64,000 nt of DNA from positions 33,274,832-33,338,831 of the forward strand of contig NC_135549.1 in NCBI RefSeq assembly GCF_964340395.1, written 5' to 3'. Under the pieces are notes generated by a model, which searched no databases, was not told the DNA's origin, and saw only the letters and a program-made list of their open reading frames with translations. The DNA comes from Glandiceps talaboti (taxonomy: Eukaryota; Hemichordata; Enteropneusta; Spengelidae). A program made the translations under genes and the position numbers. Shown piece by piece: positions 47,151-63,504 of this stretch. Numbering within the stretch: the stretch's first letter is position 1; the number at the start of each line of letters is the position of its first letter.

Positions 47151-50037
47151 AGAAATCGTAGTCGTCGTACACACAAAGTTTTATACACTGTAACTTAGGT
47201 CTGTTAACAAGATTAAATGTAAAGTTATATCAGGTATAAATGCATCACCGACCATCGTAAGTTAGAAATGGTTACACTGTATTGAAAAGCCAGCATACAC
47301 ATATCCACGTACGACCATGCATGTGGCTGGGAAGCATGCCTACCTGTACCTATATTGCCAAGCATGTTGGGTGAAGTAATGTTACTGGGTCATGATATAT
47401 AAGTACGGTTTTGACATTTATATTGCCAATAACAGACTTGTTTTACATATTCTAAAAGAATATTCTGTGCTTTTTGGTCTGCAAGTACAGGTACATTCTC
47501 AAGTTGAAGGAAATTGTGCGATGTGTTCACACATGGCTGTCACATTTTGTTTACAACGTAAGTGATGAATGTATTCTCAATTCATAGCCCGAAGTTCGTT
47601 ACGTGAGATCATGATTTTCTTTTAACTTTCTTCTACAAGTCTTGCTGTAAGTAACTTAAAAATAGAATTAGATCAAATATTATAAATCTAGACTTAAGAG
47701 GTTTAATTTAGTTTCTAATTTGTCTTTCTATTCTCAACATTCTCAAATTCAGCTGACGAATCCATGACTCAAATTTTACGACCAGTGCTCGTGTGGAATG
47801 GTTTTGCGTCGTCAATTCAGTCTTGTTGTTCTCGAAATTTTGACATTCATGTAGTACCTCTTTGTTTCATGATTTTTACTAATCATGGCTTGCAAAGATT
47901 TGTTGGAAATGCTCTGCAAAGGTAAACACAGTTTTGCCCACAATGCCACACATTTGCCCGGCAGTGATCACTTTTAATCTCCCTTTTGTTATTCCCATTG
48001 ACACATTGTATTCAACTTACTAACTTCGCCTGCAACAACACAGTAGTGATAACATCATGAATATTCCTCAGGTGGGCAAGGGTTTGCAAGGGCGGTTTTG
48101 GACATCCGGGGGCAATACAGGTGATTACCTCCGTCTTGAATAAGATCACCTCCCTAGAGTGACACTGATAATGGCAATACTGAAGGTGAAGGTGATGATG
48201 ATGATGATAATGATATCAGGTAACTTTTACAAGTGACTAGATCAGTCAGAGTATGCACAACATGGAAAACACGTTTTAGATACTAACTACATGTAGATTG
48301 TGTATGATTATAAGAGAAAGGTCACTATTAACTAACTGGTTAAACCAGTCTTTTACTGTTTGTCACTTTATATGTACAAATCTTGCTTTCTAATACAGAG
48401 TCAAATCATTTAATATGTATGTATACATATAATGGGAATATTGATTAACGTTTAGTATATGCAATTGTCATGGGAAAGGTCATGTTTTACAAAATGGATA
48501 AAGGGGAGGGTCAATTTTTACAACGGAGAATGGGGGAGTGTCATGTTTTACTTAACAGACAATGTGTGATTTCCTACGCCCCCACCCCCCTTGTAAATAC
48601 TGAAGGCTCCCTAAACATTTACCAGCTAGCACCCTATAGTTGAACAGTTGTTACATACAATGTACAACAGTTGTTACATACATGTGCATATACATTGTAT
48701 ACATACATTGCATATAAGTACCGCTACATGCCAATATATCATGCACTTTATTACAGGTTATATGAAATACAAATGTCAACACAAGTTATAGTCAAAGGTA
48801 CATTTTGTATTTGTCTATCAATCACTTTGACCCTAGGTCAAGGCCAGACAATTCACATGCATTTGATGTTGTAGAACAAGCACACATCAAAGTGCCATCT
48901 GTTATCTCTTTCGTCCAGCTGTCAAATAATGCATACATTTGAATAAAATAAATGTTAACTCCTTGATGATGGATAGGCAGTGTAGGTGATGGCAGTTTAT
49001 GCTGTATCAATTAATTCACACACTGAATCACTTTATACACATGAAGTAATATGTTGGTTTTCATCCCTGTCTGTACAGTGTATGTGAGTGCAGGTACAGC
49101 TATAATTGTCAATATCATCAACAAGTACGTGTATATCTCAGCAATGTTGTACTTTCATCATTTGCCAAGTACAGATGATGTGTGATCTGTTTTCTATATC
49201 TAGATATATAGATTACACAAAATACTACTAGAACACAAATATGACAGCAAAATGCTGAGCCAGACACAATTATGATCTATGGTACTACATTATGTATATA
49301 CATGTATATGTAGTTTACACAATAATCAAAGCTTTTAATGTACATGGTAGTTGATCGATGTATTACTAATACATAAATTCTACATATTCAATATCTATGT
49401 CTATATAGTGTGCAAATTATGTTGATGGCGCCACCCATAAATTGAAATTTCCCAGACATAAATATTATGTTTTAATAGTAATGAAAATTTCTCCTCACAG
49501 TGTCAAAACAATTTCTCCAAAGTGAACCTCAAATCAGCATTGTCAGGGGTACATTTGTATACTACAAATATGTAATGGGGGTGATGATTCTGATGAGAGA
49601 TCAACGAAAATTTGGGATTCGATTTCAAGAAATTGTTTTCACTTTGTGTGTAGAAATTTAATTTTCTTTATCAACTAAGATATCTACCCAGAGTCCATGA
49701 ATATTCATTCTCGCATAAATAATGTTATTGTGATCAGTGCATGCACAATATATTCCATTAAATAAATCAATAACACTTATTGTTAGTAGAAGAAGGCTTC
49801 GTTGAAGACGCAGTCCCCCCCCCCCCCCCCCCCCCCATATATAAAAAAATTAAAAAATTAAAAAAACCTACAATTTATCAGTGATATGCTGGAATTGGCT
49901 TAATTTTGATAACTGGCCATGGAAGTTGATGTCAAGGTCAAAAAGTTACCAATGTGCTTTGTTATCACCCAAACTTATCTGTACATGGACATTTTTGTCA
50001 GTTGATAGAAGTAATCACTGTATTAAAGTATACTTTT
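47151..50037. other. Intron, no gene recognised; short GAT repeat and 22-bp poly-C
   Basis: GATGATGATGATGATAATGAT lies near 48191-48212 and a C tract at 49815-49836. An AGGTCA-family phrase GATGTCAAGGTCAAAAAG is at about 49928. No domain-bearing frame was found. Confidence 0.5.
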
Positions 50038-50370
50038 ACCCAAAATGATCATCTCCGATGCGATCATTTCAAATTGAACAATTTTCCGTCTGCATGCCCT
50101 AAGCAATGCCCCCAACTTGGTAATCAGCCTGAAGGTTTTTGAATTTAAGTTGGTTACACCCCCCCCCTCCCCCCACACACATCTCTGCAATATAAACCAC
50201 CATTTAGGTGTTGCTATGGGCACGGTCTTGTTGCTAGGCATATTTGCATACATTTTTTGAATCTGTATTCACTTACCTACCCATTCCTGTTATCTTTGTA
50301 ATATGCATCTTCATTTTAATGTCGCTAAGGGCATGGTCATGGTTGCTAGGGCCAATAGTGTCAAAACAAT
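50038..50370 (+). repeat. CA-tailed dispersed repeat, rearranged partial copy
   Basis: GATGCGATCATTTCAAATTG and TTTTTGAATTTAAGTTGGTT come before a C-rich tract; a GTTGCTATGGGCACGGTC module follows. The order is 3' module then 5' module, so two fragments have been joined. Confidence 0.7.
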
Positions 50371-51950
50371 TTTAAAAATACCACCAATGGCATTGTAGCA
50401 CAACAGTTTTTAAAAATGTTTATCCATATGCTAGTCCATGCTAACAATAGGTGTTCATTAGCTGAATGATAATCCAGTTGCCTATCCAACCATGTTGCTA
50501 TCTTTACAATATATGTTATCGTTTGGCTGTTGCTATGGGCGTGGCCATGTTGTTAGGCAAATGTACATACATTTTTTTGAATGTTTATTCAATTGTCTAT
50601 TAATCCCCGTTATCTTTGCAATATATATGATCATTTGTCTGTTCCTAAGGGCGTGGTCTTGTTGCTAGGCACATTTGCATAAATTTTTGAATGTTTATTC
50701 TTTTGTCTTTCAATTCCTGTTATCTTTGCAATATACGTGATTATTATGCTGTTGCTATGGGCGTGGTCTTGTTGCTAGGCAAATTTACATACATTTTTTG
50801 AATGTTCATTCAATTGTCTATTAATCCTTGTTATCTTTGTGAAATACATGACCGTTTGGCTGTTGCTATTTGCATGGCCATGGTTGCTAGGGTATTTGCA
50901 TACATTTTTTTAATGTTTACTCACTTGCCTACCAGATGATGTTATTTGACCAAAATATACTGCCATTTGGTTGTTAGTAAGGGTGTGGTCATGGTTCCTA
51001 GGGCCAATTTTGTCAAAATGTTTTGAAGAAAATCTGCAGAATAACACTTTCAGAAACATCTCACCAAGTTTCAGACTCATTGACCAAGTACTTTTTGAGA
51101 TATAAGTTTTCGACCAAAAATGAACATTTTTACACCTAATTTGGAATCATCGTATGCTTAATATTTCTTCGTCCATACATCCCTAGATACATTCCCATTA
51201 AATTTCAGCCCAATCTGCTCAGTAGTTTTGGAAATATAGATTTATAACCAAAAAGACACATTTTTAGCCCTAATTTGCATATTACTGAAGGAATCATCAT
51301 GTCATGAACAAATCTTACTTTACACCCCCTTTAAGAAATTGGCATTTTTAGACCTTATTTGCATATCTCAGATGCCCAGATGCATCCCATTAAATTTCAG
51401 CCCAATCTGTTTAGTAGTTTTGGAATTATAGATTTTTCACCAAAAAGACACATTTTTAGACCTGATTTGAATATCACTGATGGGATCATCATGTTATGAA
51501 CAATTCTTAATCCTAACTTCACTAATAATGTTCCAATCATCCAATCTACTTAATTATTTTGGAGTTAAACATTTTTGACCAAAAAGACATTGTTAGCCCT
51601 AATTTGCATAACACCCTGAAGAACGTTCCAACCAATTTCAGCCTATCTGTTCAGTAGTTTTTTAATTAAATATTTTTGACCAAAAAGACACATTTTCATA
51701 CCTAGTTTGCATATCACTGATGGGAATTTTTAATCCAAAAACCCCAAAGAATGTTCCCACCAAATTTCAGACCAATCTGCCCAATAGTTTTTTAATTTAA
51801 GTGTTTTGACCAAACACCACATTTTTTTACCCAAACCACACATCTGTGGTAAGATCATTTTGATTTGAACAATTTCCCAACTAGACACCGAAAGTAATAT
51901 ACCCACCAAATATCATGGCAATCGGTCCAGCAGTTTTTGACTTTAAGTGG

Positions 51951-52000
<50 letters not shown>

Positions 52001-52041
52001 AACCTACATGTACAATGTAAGAGGCTCAGTTGTGCGAATCA
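50371..52041 (+). repeat. CA-tailed dispersed repeat, near full-length copy (1.67 kb)
   Basis: Starts CACCAATGGCATTGTAGCAC, AACAGTTTTTAAAAATGTTT and CCATATGCTAGTCCATGC. Five or six GTTGCTATGGGCGTGG modules follow, then about seven units with CCCAATCTGCTCAGTAG and ATTTGCATATCACTGATGG, (CA)n at 51955-51998 and GGCTCAGTTGTGCGAATC. The start matches the sequence just after the Penelope endonuclease stop at 13836. Confidence 0.85.
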
Positions 52042-52529
52042 AGTAGGTAGTAGCTTGAAGGTCCGATAAAAAACTGTCACTACGATTAAATGATTGGTTC
52101 ATACATACCGGTACATGTACCTGATCATGTTTGTGAATTTTCATTGACGAGTCACATCCTGCAAGCGGTATGTACATGTAGTCCGCTGTTGTTTAATGCA
52201 GTGTACAGTGACTCTGATTGTCATAACAGTAAACCCATCTACACTTTGGCATCAGCTGATCCTCAGAGTTTTATGGATGTTACAAAACTAAGAAATTGCA
52301 GTTACATGTACAATGTACAAGTAATTTTAGAAATGAGGTATTAGTAATGTCTATGATAAGTACATGTACAATGCCATGCCCTGTGTTGATGCTGCTGGAC
52401 TTATCAATGTCAGCAAAATGGTTGACATGAGTTTGTGAAGTATCACATCACATGGGAAAAAGCTATCAAATTCAGAATTTTTGCAATCTATAAAAATACC
52501 ACTTTTGTTTATGTGAAGCTGAATAATAA
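52042..52529. other. Intron, no gene recognised
   Basis: TACATGTAC-rich unique sequence; an 84-codon frame has no recognisable domain. Confidence 0.45.
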
Positions 52530-53676
52530 AACCATCTTGTTGCTAGGCATACCTTCATACTTTTTTGGAATGTTTATTCATTTGCCTTCCCTTCACTGGT
52601 GTTATATTGGCATTATATGACATCCTTTACCTGTTGCTGTGGGTGTGGTCTTGTTGCTAAGGACATTGGCATATTCTACTAAAATAATGTTTATACAATT
52701 GCCTACCCATCCCTGTTCTTATATTTGCAATAAACCCTATCCTTTGACTGTTGCTAAGGGCGTGGTCATGGTTGCTGGGGCCAATTACATAAGTATGACA
52801 CATTCATAATTTGCAGACTAACACTTTTTTAGAATCATTACCAAATTTCATCCTCAGTAATTGAGAGGTAAAGTTCAATACCAAAATCACTTGCATCATC
52901 TACAAGACACAGACAGACAGACAGATAGACAGGCATTTTACCTTGAACCAATCTACCGTATGGTTCAGTTTGTGTTAAACAACCTCAAAGAGAGATTAAT
53001 TGTAGTGCCACTGACATAAACATATTACATTATTTTAAGTACCCCATAACATTTGTAATGGTTTAATAAGATCAATAAAACAATAATTTCTGTACACTCC
53101 TATCTGCCTAAATATTCCTGATTAAACCTTTCCCAAAAAACATCATGTTTTAGTCCTAATTTGCATATCACTGATGGGATCATCATGTAATTAATATCAG
53201 TTGATCTGTACATCCCCAGAAATATCCCTGCAACATTTCAGTCAAATCTGCCAAGTACTTTAAAGATTTTTACCAAAACGTCACATTTCATTCCTCATTT
53301 GCATATCTCCAATGGGATCACCATGTCATGAACAATCTTTTGTGTACACATACCTATCAACATCTTCACCAAATTTCAAGCGAATCTGCCCAATGGTTTT
53401 TGAGTTTAAGCTGTTTTTTTCACCAAAATCACGTTTTTTGATCCAAAACACAGAACTATGGTACAATCATTTTGATTTGAACAAGTTCCCAACGAGACCC
53501 CACAAGTAATGTCCCACCAAATACCAAGGCAATCTGTCTGGCAGTTTTTGAGTTTAAGTTGTCCACATACATACACACACACACAGACAGACAGACAGAC
53601 AGACAGACAGACTGACACCACACCATACTTATAGCAATACTGAACCTTATAATATAAATTCAGTTGTGCTAAAAAT
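52530..53676 (+). repeat. Two CA-tailed dispersed repeat copies in tandem
   Basis: One copy covers 52530-52985 (CTTGTTGCTAGGCATACC to TTCAGTTTGTGTTAAAC, with GACA repeats). A second covers about 53130-53676 (TCCTAATTTGCATATCACTG to CAGTTGTGCTAAAAATCC, with CA and GACA tails). Both are forward. Confidence 0.8.
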
Positions 53677-53793
53677 CCTTAATTAACCCATACACGTCAT
53701 TAATTCCTCCAAAATCCTCCATGTTGGAAAACTGTTGTAATGGTAACGACCACATTGTTTAGCAGTAAATTCAATTAAATCACAGTAATCCAA

Positions 53794-54803
53794 ATCCAAG
53801 CTGGTAAATGTATGTGTGTGGACAGGTATGCTAATGTAATTGGAATCTAATCAAAGCTGGTAAATGTATGTGTGGACAGGTATGATAATGTAATTGGAAT
53901 CTAATCAACGCTGGTAAATGTATGTGTGTGGACAGGTATGATAATGTAATTGGAATCTAATCAAAGCTGGTAAATGTATGTGTGTGGACAGGTATGCTAA
54001 TGTAATTGGAATCAAATCAAAGCTGGTAAATGTATGTGTGTGGACAGGTATGATAATGTAATTGGAATCAAATCCAAGCTGGTAAATGTATGTGTGTGGA
54101 CAGGTATGATAATGTAATTGGAATCTAATCAAAGCTGGTAAATGTATGTGTGTGGACAGGTATGCTAAAATGTAATTGGAATCAAATCCAAGCTGGTAAA
54201 TGTATGTGTGTGGACAGGTATGCTAATGTATTTGGAATCTAATCAAAGCTGGTAAATGTATGTGTGTGGACAGGTATGATAATGTAATTGGAATCTAATC
54301 AAAGCTGGTAAATGTATGTGTGTGGACAGGTATGCTAATGTAATTGGAATCTAATCAAAGCTGGTAAATGTATGTGTGGACAGGTATGATAATGTAATTG
54401 GAATCTAATCAACGCTGGTAAATGTATGTGTGTGGACAGGTATGATAATGTAATTGGAATCTAATCAAAGCTGGTAAATGTATGTGTGTGGACAGGTATG
54501 CTAATGTAATTGGAATCTAATCAAAGCTGGTAAATGTATGTGTGTGGACAGGTATGATAATGTAATTGGAATCTAATCAAAGCTGGTAAATGTATGTATG
54601 TGGACAGGTATGCTAATGTAATTGGAATCAAATCCAAGCTGGTAAATGTATGTGTGTGGACAGGTATGATAATGTAATTGGAATCTAATCAAAGCTGGTA
54701 AATGTATGTGTGTGGACAGGTATGATAATGTAATTGGAATCAAATCCAAGCTGGTAAATGTATGTGTGTGGACAGGTATGATAATGTAATTGGAATCAAA
54801 TCA
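53794..54803. repeat. 56-bp tandem array, about 18 copies
   Basis: The unit is AATCAAAGCTGGTAAATG, TATGTGTGTGGACAGG, TATGATAATGTAATTGG, AATCT. Variants are TATGCTAATG, ATCCAAGC and loss of one TG pair. Blocks of the same variant order recur, which suggests unequal crossing over of multi-unit segments. Confidence 0.96.
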
Positions 54804-56422
54804 ATCTGTCAATTTGTGAGTGTAGAATAAAGTGGATTCAATGTGGATTAGAGTTTTATATCTGGATCATTTTAATTCGGATTGGATCCAGATCAGATAT
54901 GGACAGGGCTACTGTAATTTCTACTTGATTTCATTTAGTATGAGTAATAAAGATTTCTTTATAATCTTAATGTAGAAGTGACAGTTTTGACACTAAATTA
55001 CAGGCATGGTCCTTGACATATAAAGTACAATCTGACACAAACATTCCTACTTACAACTTTTGTTAAGAATGCCCTCTTAATATTAAAGAACTACAGCATC
55101 TCCTTGAAAAATATATATGTATCAAAGCTGAAACTTTGCGAAAATGAAATCCCAAAAATCATGGTTTCTGCAGTTGTACTGTACACGATAACATTATTGG
55201 CTTACTGGTATTCCAGTTGACTGTTATTGTGCAATCAGTTAGAGGACACTACAATGTAGATGTATGTATAAAAGTGCATCTATATCTATACTGGTTCATC
55301 ACCCTAGTTAGTCACTACATGTTTACAGTTAACTTCATTTAATAGTTTACTACAATTTGTCACACGACATGTACAAACAGATATACACTAACAATGTAGA
55401 CAACACAAAACTTACAGCATTTGTCCAAGTGGTTGATGATAATCAATACAATGTACAATACCCATACATGCAGTGTACACAATGTATGCTGGTATACAAT
55501 GTAGGTGTTATGACTATTTCAACCCAATGGAAAGTACCAAGACTTTTAACATAACAATTACACTCACAAGACCATAGCCAAAGTTAGAACCCCACAACAA
55601 AATCATGTTGAAAATGTACAAGTCTAACAAGTTGTCATTGTATTAGTAGAACTTGAGATCTTTCTTTGAAATATTAACAGCATATATCCTAACAAAAGTT
55701 GACCTTTTCAAGCAATATGCCACTATGGTACTTGTTGTACCCATGCTGTGCCAGTGTACATGCCTATCATTGGTCAATGAATCAAATAGATTTTGTTTTG
55801 TACAGTTCTTGGCTTCAGCATGGTTTACATAGCATGATGCATATACCATACATTAATGTACGGAGCTCATTGTTAAATAGTATAAGTATTACCTTATGGT
55901 ATTCTTCTGCTGATAAATGGCCTTTATTAGTTGAACATAACTGGAAGATATAGGGCTAGACATGTATCATCATAGTCACAAATTTAGGATCAAGTGACAA
56001 AATCAAAGATTTGATATCTCAAGGCACTTTTAATTAGATTTGACAAGATCCATGTATTTGTCACTGTCACAGTGGTAGTTAAACAAAATATTTAAATTAC
56101 ACTACTTGACAATGTTGGTGTGCACTTGGTTAAAGGGTGATAATCAACTTACAACAGTGACTATATGAAAACAGTGAAATATGGTGAAACTATACAAATT
56201 ATGTTCACTATTGAAGAAATTCTAGATTCACTTACAATTTTCATACAATGTACTATAGTATGTTTGGAATATTTCTGTACCAGTTTTAACCCTTAGAATA
56301 CCACACAATCATTACACACTACCATGGGAATGATGAAGATGCTGAGGCTACACATGAATTACCATAGCAACATGGGTGCTGGGGATATATGAGATTTTAT
56401 CATTTGGATCACATTGAAGTAT
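54804..56422. other. Intron, no gene recognised
   Basis: AT-rich unique sequence. Frames of up to 84 codons have no domains. Confidence 0.5.
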
Positions 56423-59530
<3,108 letters not shown>

Positions 59531-60514
59531 GCCTTTTACTATCAGAGTATGTTATACAATGATACTTAGCTAACAGTTAATTCAAGAAGGCACTGTCTCC
59601 CCTCCCTCTAACATACCTATTAGACTAATGAACTCCAAGGATGGAGAACATTAACAAGATTTTTGCAGTGAACTCATTGAAATATAAAGGATAACCTAGG
59701 TACTGTTACAAGAGTTAATACATTTGTCTGCTTTCAAGTAACTGTGGATGTACTTTTGTAGCTACTAAATACACCACAAACAAAGGTTGAATTTGTACAC
59801 ACACCAAACAACACCACAAAGACTTTATGTCATGATCAAAACATTTATCCTAATTTCATCAGAATTCCCCTTACTAAATGTCCTTACATAATCCTCCTTA
59901 CTATTACTACATGTACACTACATCTTGTTTGATTAGGTTTAGATAATGACAAACAATGTTACCTACCTGTAATATACTCTCTGCTGCTTTCTTCTTTGCT
60001 ACAAATGCCGTTCCACTTGCATGCTTGGCTATCTGGATTTTAGCTAGTCTTGCTTTCTGCAATACAAACACAGTAACAATATATTTAGTATTCTCAATGT
60101 GTCATTGATCAGCCAAGGAAAATGAGAGTGATCTAAGGAGCCTTCTCCCTATAAGTTCACTATGAGCGTGTTTTTGCTAGTTCAGAATGTTCTAAATTAG
60201 AAGTATCTAAATCCACATCTACATGTATCATGTAAATGTTGGGCAAAAATAAAAAACTGTTTGTTTCCAATAACATGACTTCAGAAGATATGGTACATAT
60301 AGGTAGGTCAGAATTTGATTTATTGATTTATCAACTTCTTTAGTTATTTATTTGCAGATAATACTGTAGACTGTCGACAGTCTAATAATACTGATCAAAA
60401 TCAACTTACAGTCTTAAAAGACATGGAATGTGATTTTTAAGAAGTTGATTGAAGATACTTTGGCAAAATTTCCACGGAAATAGAAGTAAAATATCCCCAT
60501 TTTACCTTGAAAAA
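59531..60514. other. Unique intron sequence around the Kv4 exon at 59967-60056
   Basis: Apart from the exon, no gene or array is seen here. Confidence 0.5.
59967..60056 (-). CDS. Shal: Shal/Kv4 channel, third-from-last coding exon
   Basis: A 90-bp exon in phase 0, with acceptor TTTGTATTGCAG and donor GTAGGT. It encodes KARLAKIQIAKHASG and then TAFVAKKKAAESILQ. It corresponds to the vertebrate KCND segment KARLARIRAAKSGSANAY just after the S6 gate, and ends at the same exon boundary. The exon upstream (pore and S6, ending near RAxK) is not in this window. The intron to the next exon is 33,535 bases, unusually long for a channel of this kind in an invertebrate and packed with repeats. It is too short for routine single-exon ORF searches. 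Confidence 0.93.
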
Positions 60515-61807
60515 ATACCGCCAATGGCACTGTAGCACAACTGTACACTTTTTAAAAAATGTTTATCCATATGCTAGTCCACGCTAACAATAGGTATTCA
60601 TTTGCTGAATGACTATCCAGTTGCCTATCCAACCATGTTGCTATCTTTACGATATATATGCTATCATTTGGCTGTTGCTATGGGTGTGGTCATGTTGTTA
60701 GATATATTTGTGTACATTTGTGTATGTTTTTGTTCACTTGTGTATGAATTCCTGATATTATCTTTGCAATATATGTGATCATTTGGCTGTTGCTATGGGT
60801 GTGGTCTTGTTGCTAAGCATATTTACTGCATTTTTTGGATGTTTATTCAATTGTGTATAAATCCCCATTGTTATCTTTGCAATATATGTGATCATTTGGC
60901 TGTTGCTATGGGCGTGGTCTTGTTGCTAGGTACATTTGCATACATTTTTGAATGTTTATTCATTTGTCTTTCTATTTCTGTTATCTTTGCAATATATGTG
61001 ATTATTTGGCTGTTGCTATGGGCGTGGTCTTGTTGGTAAGCAAATTTACATACATTTTTTGAATGTTTATTCAATTGTCTATTAAACCCTGTAGTTATCC
61101 TTTGTGAAATACACCACCGTTTGGCTGTTGCTATGGGCATGGTCATGGTTGCTAGGGTATTTGCATAAATTTTTTGAATGTTTACTCATTTGCCTACCAG
61201 GTTGTTATTTAACCAAAATATACTGCCATTTGGTTGTTGCTAAGAGCGTGGTCATGGTTCCTAGGGCCAATTTTGTCAAAATGTTTTGAAGAAAATCTGC
61301 AGAATAACACTTTCAGAAACATCTCACCAAGTTTCAGACTCATTGACCAAGTACTTTTTGAGATAAAAATTTTTGACCAAAAATGAACATTCTTACACCT
61401 AATTTGCATATCACTCATGGAATCATTGTATGCTTAATATTTCTTTGTCCATACATCCCTAGATGCATTCCCATTAAATTTCAGCCCAATCTGCTCAGTT
61501 TTGGAATTATAGATTTTTAACCAAAGAGACACATTTTTAGCCCTAATTTGCATATTACTGATGGAATCACCATGCCATGAACAAATCTTACTTTATACCC
61601 CTTTAAGAATGTTCCTTCAAAATTTTGCACCAATCTGCCTAGTAGTTTCTGAGTTTAAGTTTTTTGACCAAAAATCACATTTTTTGACACAAATCACACA
61701 CCTGTGATGCGATCATTTTGATTTGAACAATTTCCCAACTAGACCCCAAGGTAATGGACCCACCAAATATCATGGCAATCGGTTCAGCAGTTTTTGACTG
61801 TAAGTTG

Positions 61808-61884
<77 letters not shown>

Positions 61885-61960
61885 ACAGACTGACAGACAG
61901 ACACCATATCACGCCTATACATGTAACATTACTGAAACCCTTATTGGTTCAGTTGGGTTT
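60515..61960 (+). repeat. CA-tailed dispersed repeat, near full-length copy (1.45 kb)
   Basis: Starts TACCGCCAATGGCACTGTAG, CACAACTGTACACTTTTT and CCATATGCTAGTCCACGC, followed by GTTGCTATGGGTGTGG modules, inner units, a 72-bp (CA)n at 61811-61882 and a decayed terminal hairpin (ACATTACTGAAACCC, GGTTCAGTTGGGTTTT). It begins about 460 bases from the Kv4 exon. Confidence 0.85.
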
Positions 61961-62039
61961 TCAGTATACGTGTAATTAGCCATTAATATTTAGTCGTCTT
62001 AAGTCGTACAGCTAGGAATATAACCCTAAATTTCTCTCT

Positions 62040-62295
62040 TTCTTCACCTTGAAAACATTTGTCAAGGACAAAGGTCATGGTCTCATAAGAAAGCTCATCA
62101 TTATAATATGACAATAGGCACTTGAAGGGTGACCATAGACTCTTGGAGATAACAGGCAAAATGTGCTTTTTATCACAAATGTGGCTGTGATTTTGCTATA
62201 CAGGTAAAGGTTACAGAATTAAGTGACTTGCAATTGCCTCACATGGTCAAACCCCATTAGTCATGATTAAAAATAGTATCACTTGACATGTTTGA
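62040..62295 (+). repeat. AGGTCA-family unit with an unoccupied MITE site
   Basis: GACAAAGGTCATGGTCTC and AGATAACAGGCAAAATGTGC align with 33594-34110, but the 388-bp insert is absent here. Confidence 0.75.
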
Positions 62296-62311
62296 TTCGA
62301 TCCAAATTTGA

Positions 62312-62545
62312 CTATTTGTCCTTGAAGAAGGACATGATTGGTTCATCACCAGTGTGTAGGTCTGGTTTAGTGCACTTACGGCACTTACAGACAAGCTTCA
62401 AAACTGTAACTTCATCAATGCTTCCCTTCATTTGTGCTTTAGGATTTCTGGTTGCGGTATCATCATTGTAATGTTTGAAAGTTGATTTCTTTGCAAATTT
62501 CTGGACATGTCCTTTTGGAGTTGCCCCCTTTCCATGTACTTCCAT
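62312..62545 (-). CDS. Small unrecognised ORF, 77 codons
   Basis: A minus-strand frame from ATG at 62545 to TAG at 62314-62312. The protein is Lys-rich and has a cluster of four Cys (VCKCRKC and one neighbour), with acidic and amide residues in a mixed composition that looks more protein-like than other frames here. I do not recognise it. No splice sites, upstream promoter or homologous copy were identified. It lies within the upstream Kv4 intron on the Kv4 strand. It could be a retrocopy fragment, a transposon remnant or chance. Confidence 0.25.
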   Translation of the reverse strand: MEVHGKGATPKGHVQKFAKKSTFKHYNDDTATRNPKAQMKGSIDEVTVLKLVCKCRKCTKPDLHTGDEPIMSFFKDK

Positions 62546-63089
62546 TAGTCATATCAGATGTTTACACTCACTGTTGCAATGTGTAGCAAGGCCTAAAAAT
62601 ATATTATTAATTGTTTTAAGTTCCCATTACCCAACCCCACCTAGTTTTTCACTGCCAACCCTAAACTTCTTTTATGTACTCGAGAAAAAAATAATGAAAT
62701 TGCAAAAATAGTGAAGCCTCACGAGAAATAGTGGATGCAGAAACTGACATTCAACTTAAAAAGACAATATAAAACTGCTCTTCCAATCTGCAACGGCTAT
62801 ACATCTGAAGGAAGAAATAAACAACACAGAGACCATTTGGAAAACAATGAATTGAAATATTCCCGTATACCTTTGTATGATCCATAGATGTAGCAAGTTT
62901 CATTGAATTCGGTGCAGCCGTTCTGCAAGTGTCGCCCCAGTTATAAAATCATTAATTATGCCTGTCTTTTCCTAGTTTGCACGCACATTACATGTGTTTC
63001 AGAAATACAAATCTTTACATGTACATGTACACGTGACATTCTTCTGCACTCCGTATACACATACACAGCTTGCACTTCCAAAATGTCAC

Positions 63090-63300
63090 AGGAAAACATT
63101 TATAATAGCTCGCGAAGCGGCAGCAAAGCTGACGTGTAGCGGCTCAATGACTAGTACGCATGCGCGTCGTATATACTATGCGAAAAAAATTGGTGGTTCT
63201 CCCAAGGATGCATTGCAGCGCACAGTGACGCCGCATGCGCCTTCCATATACTACCTGCATTCTCCACGCGCTACCATATCATCGTATAGCTTAGGCGACA
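63090..63300. promoter_or_regulatory. Possible promoter patch with NRF1-type motifs
   Basis: CpG-dense relative to its surroundings. GCATGCGC occurs twice (about 63158 and 63232), each a core of the NRF1 palindrome GCGCATGCGC. No first exon can be assigned. It lies 3.1 kb upstream (in Kv4 direction) of the exon at 60056. Confidence 0.3.
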
Positions 63301-63504
63301 TAACATCACCATGCATTGCAATATTGTAACAGTAGGCCTGTTGGCATGATTATCGTAACATTGTAACGAGTATCGGGGCATCACTGTACCTCAAGGAGAA
63401 ATTGTTATACTATGTGAAGATAATTTGTCAATAACATGAAGTGTCCAAAATAGAAAGTGTATTAATCCCTTCTGACAAGTTCATAGTGACGAGTAGAACA
63501 ATTT

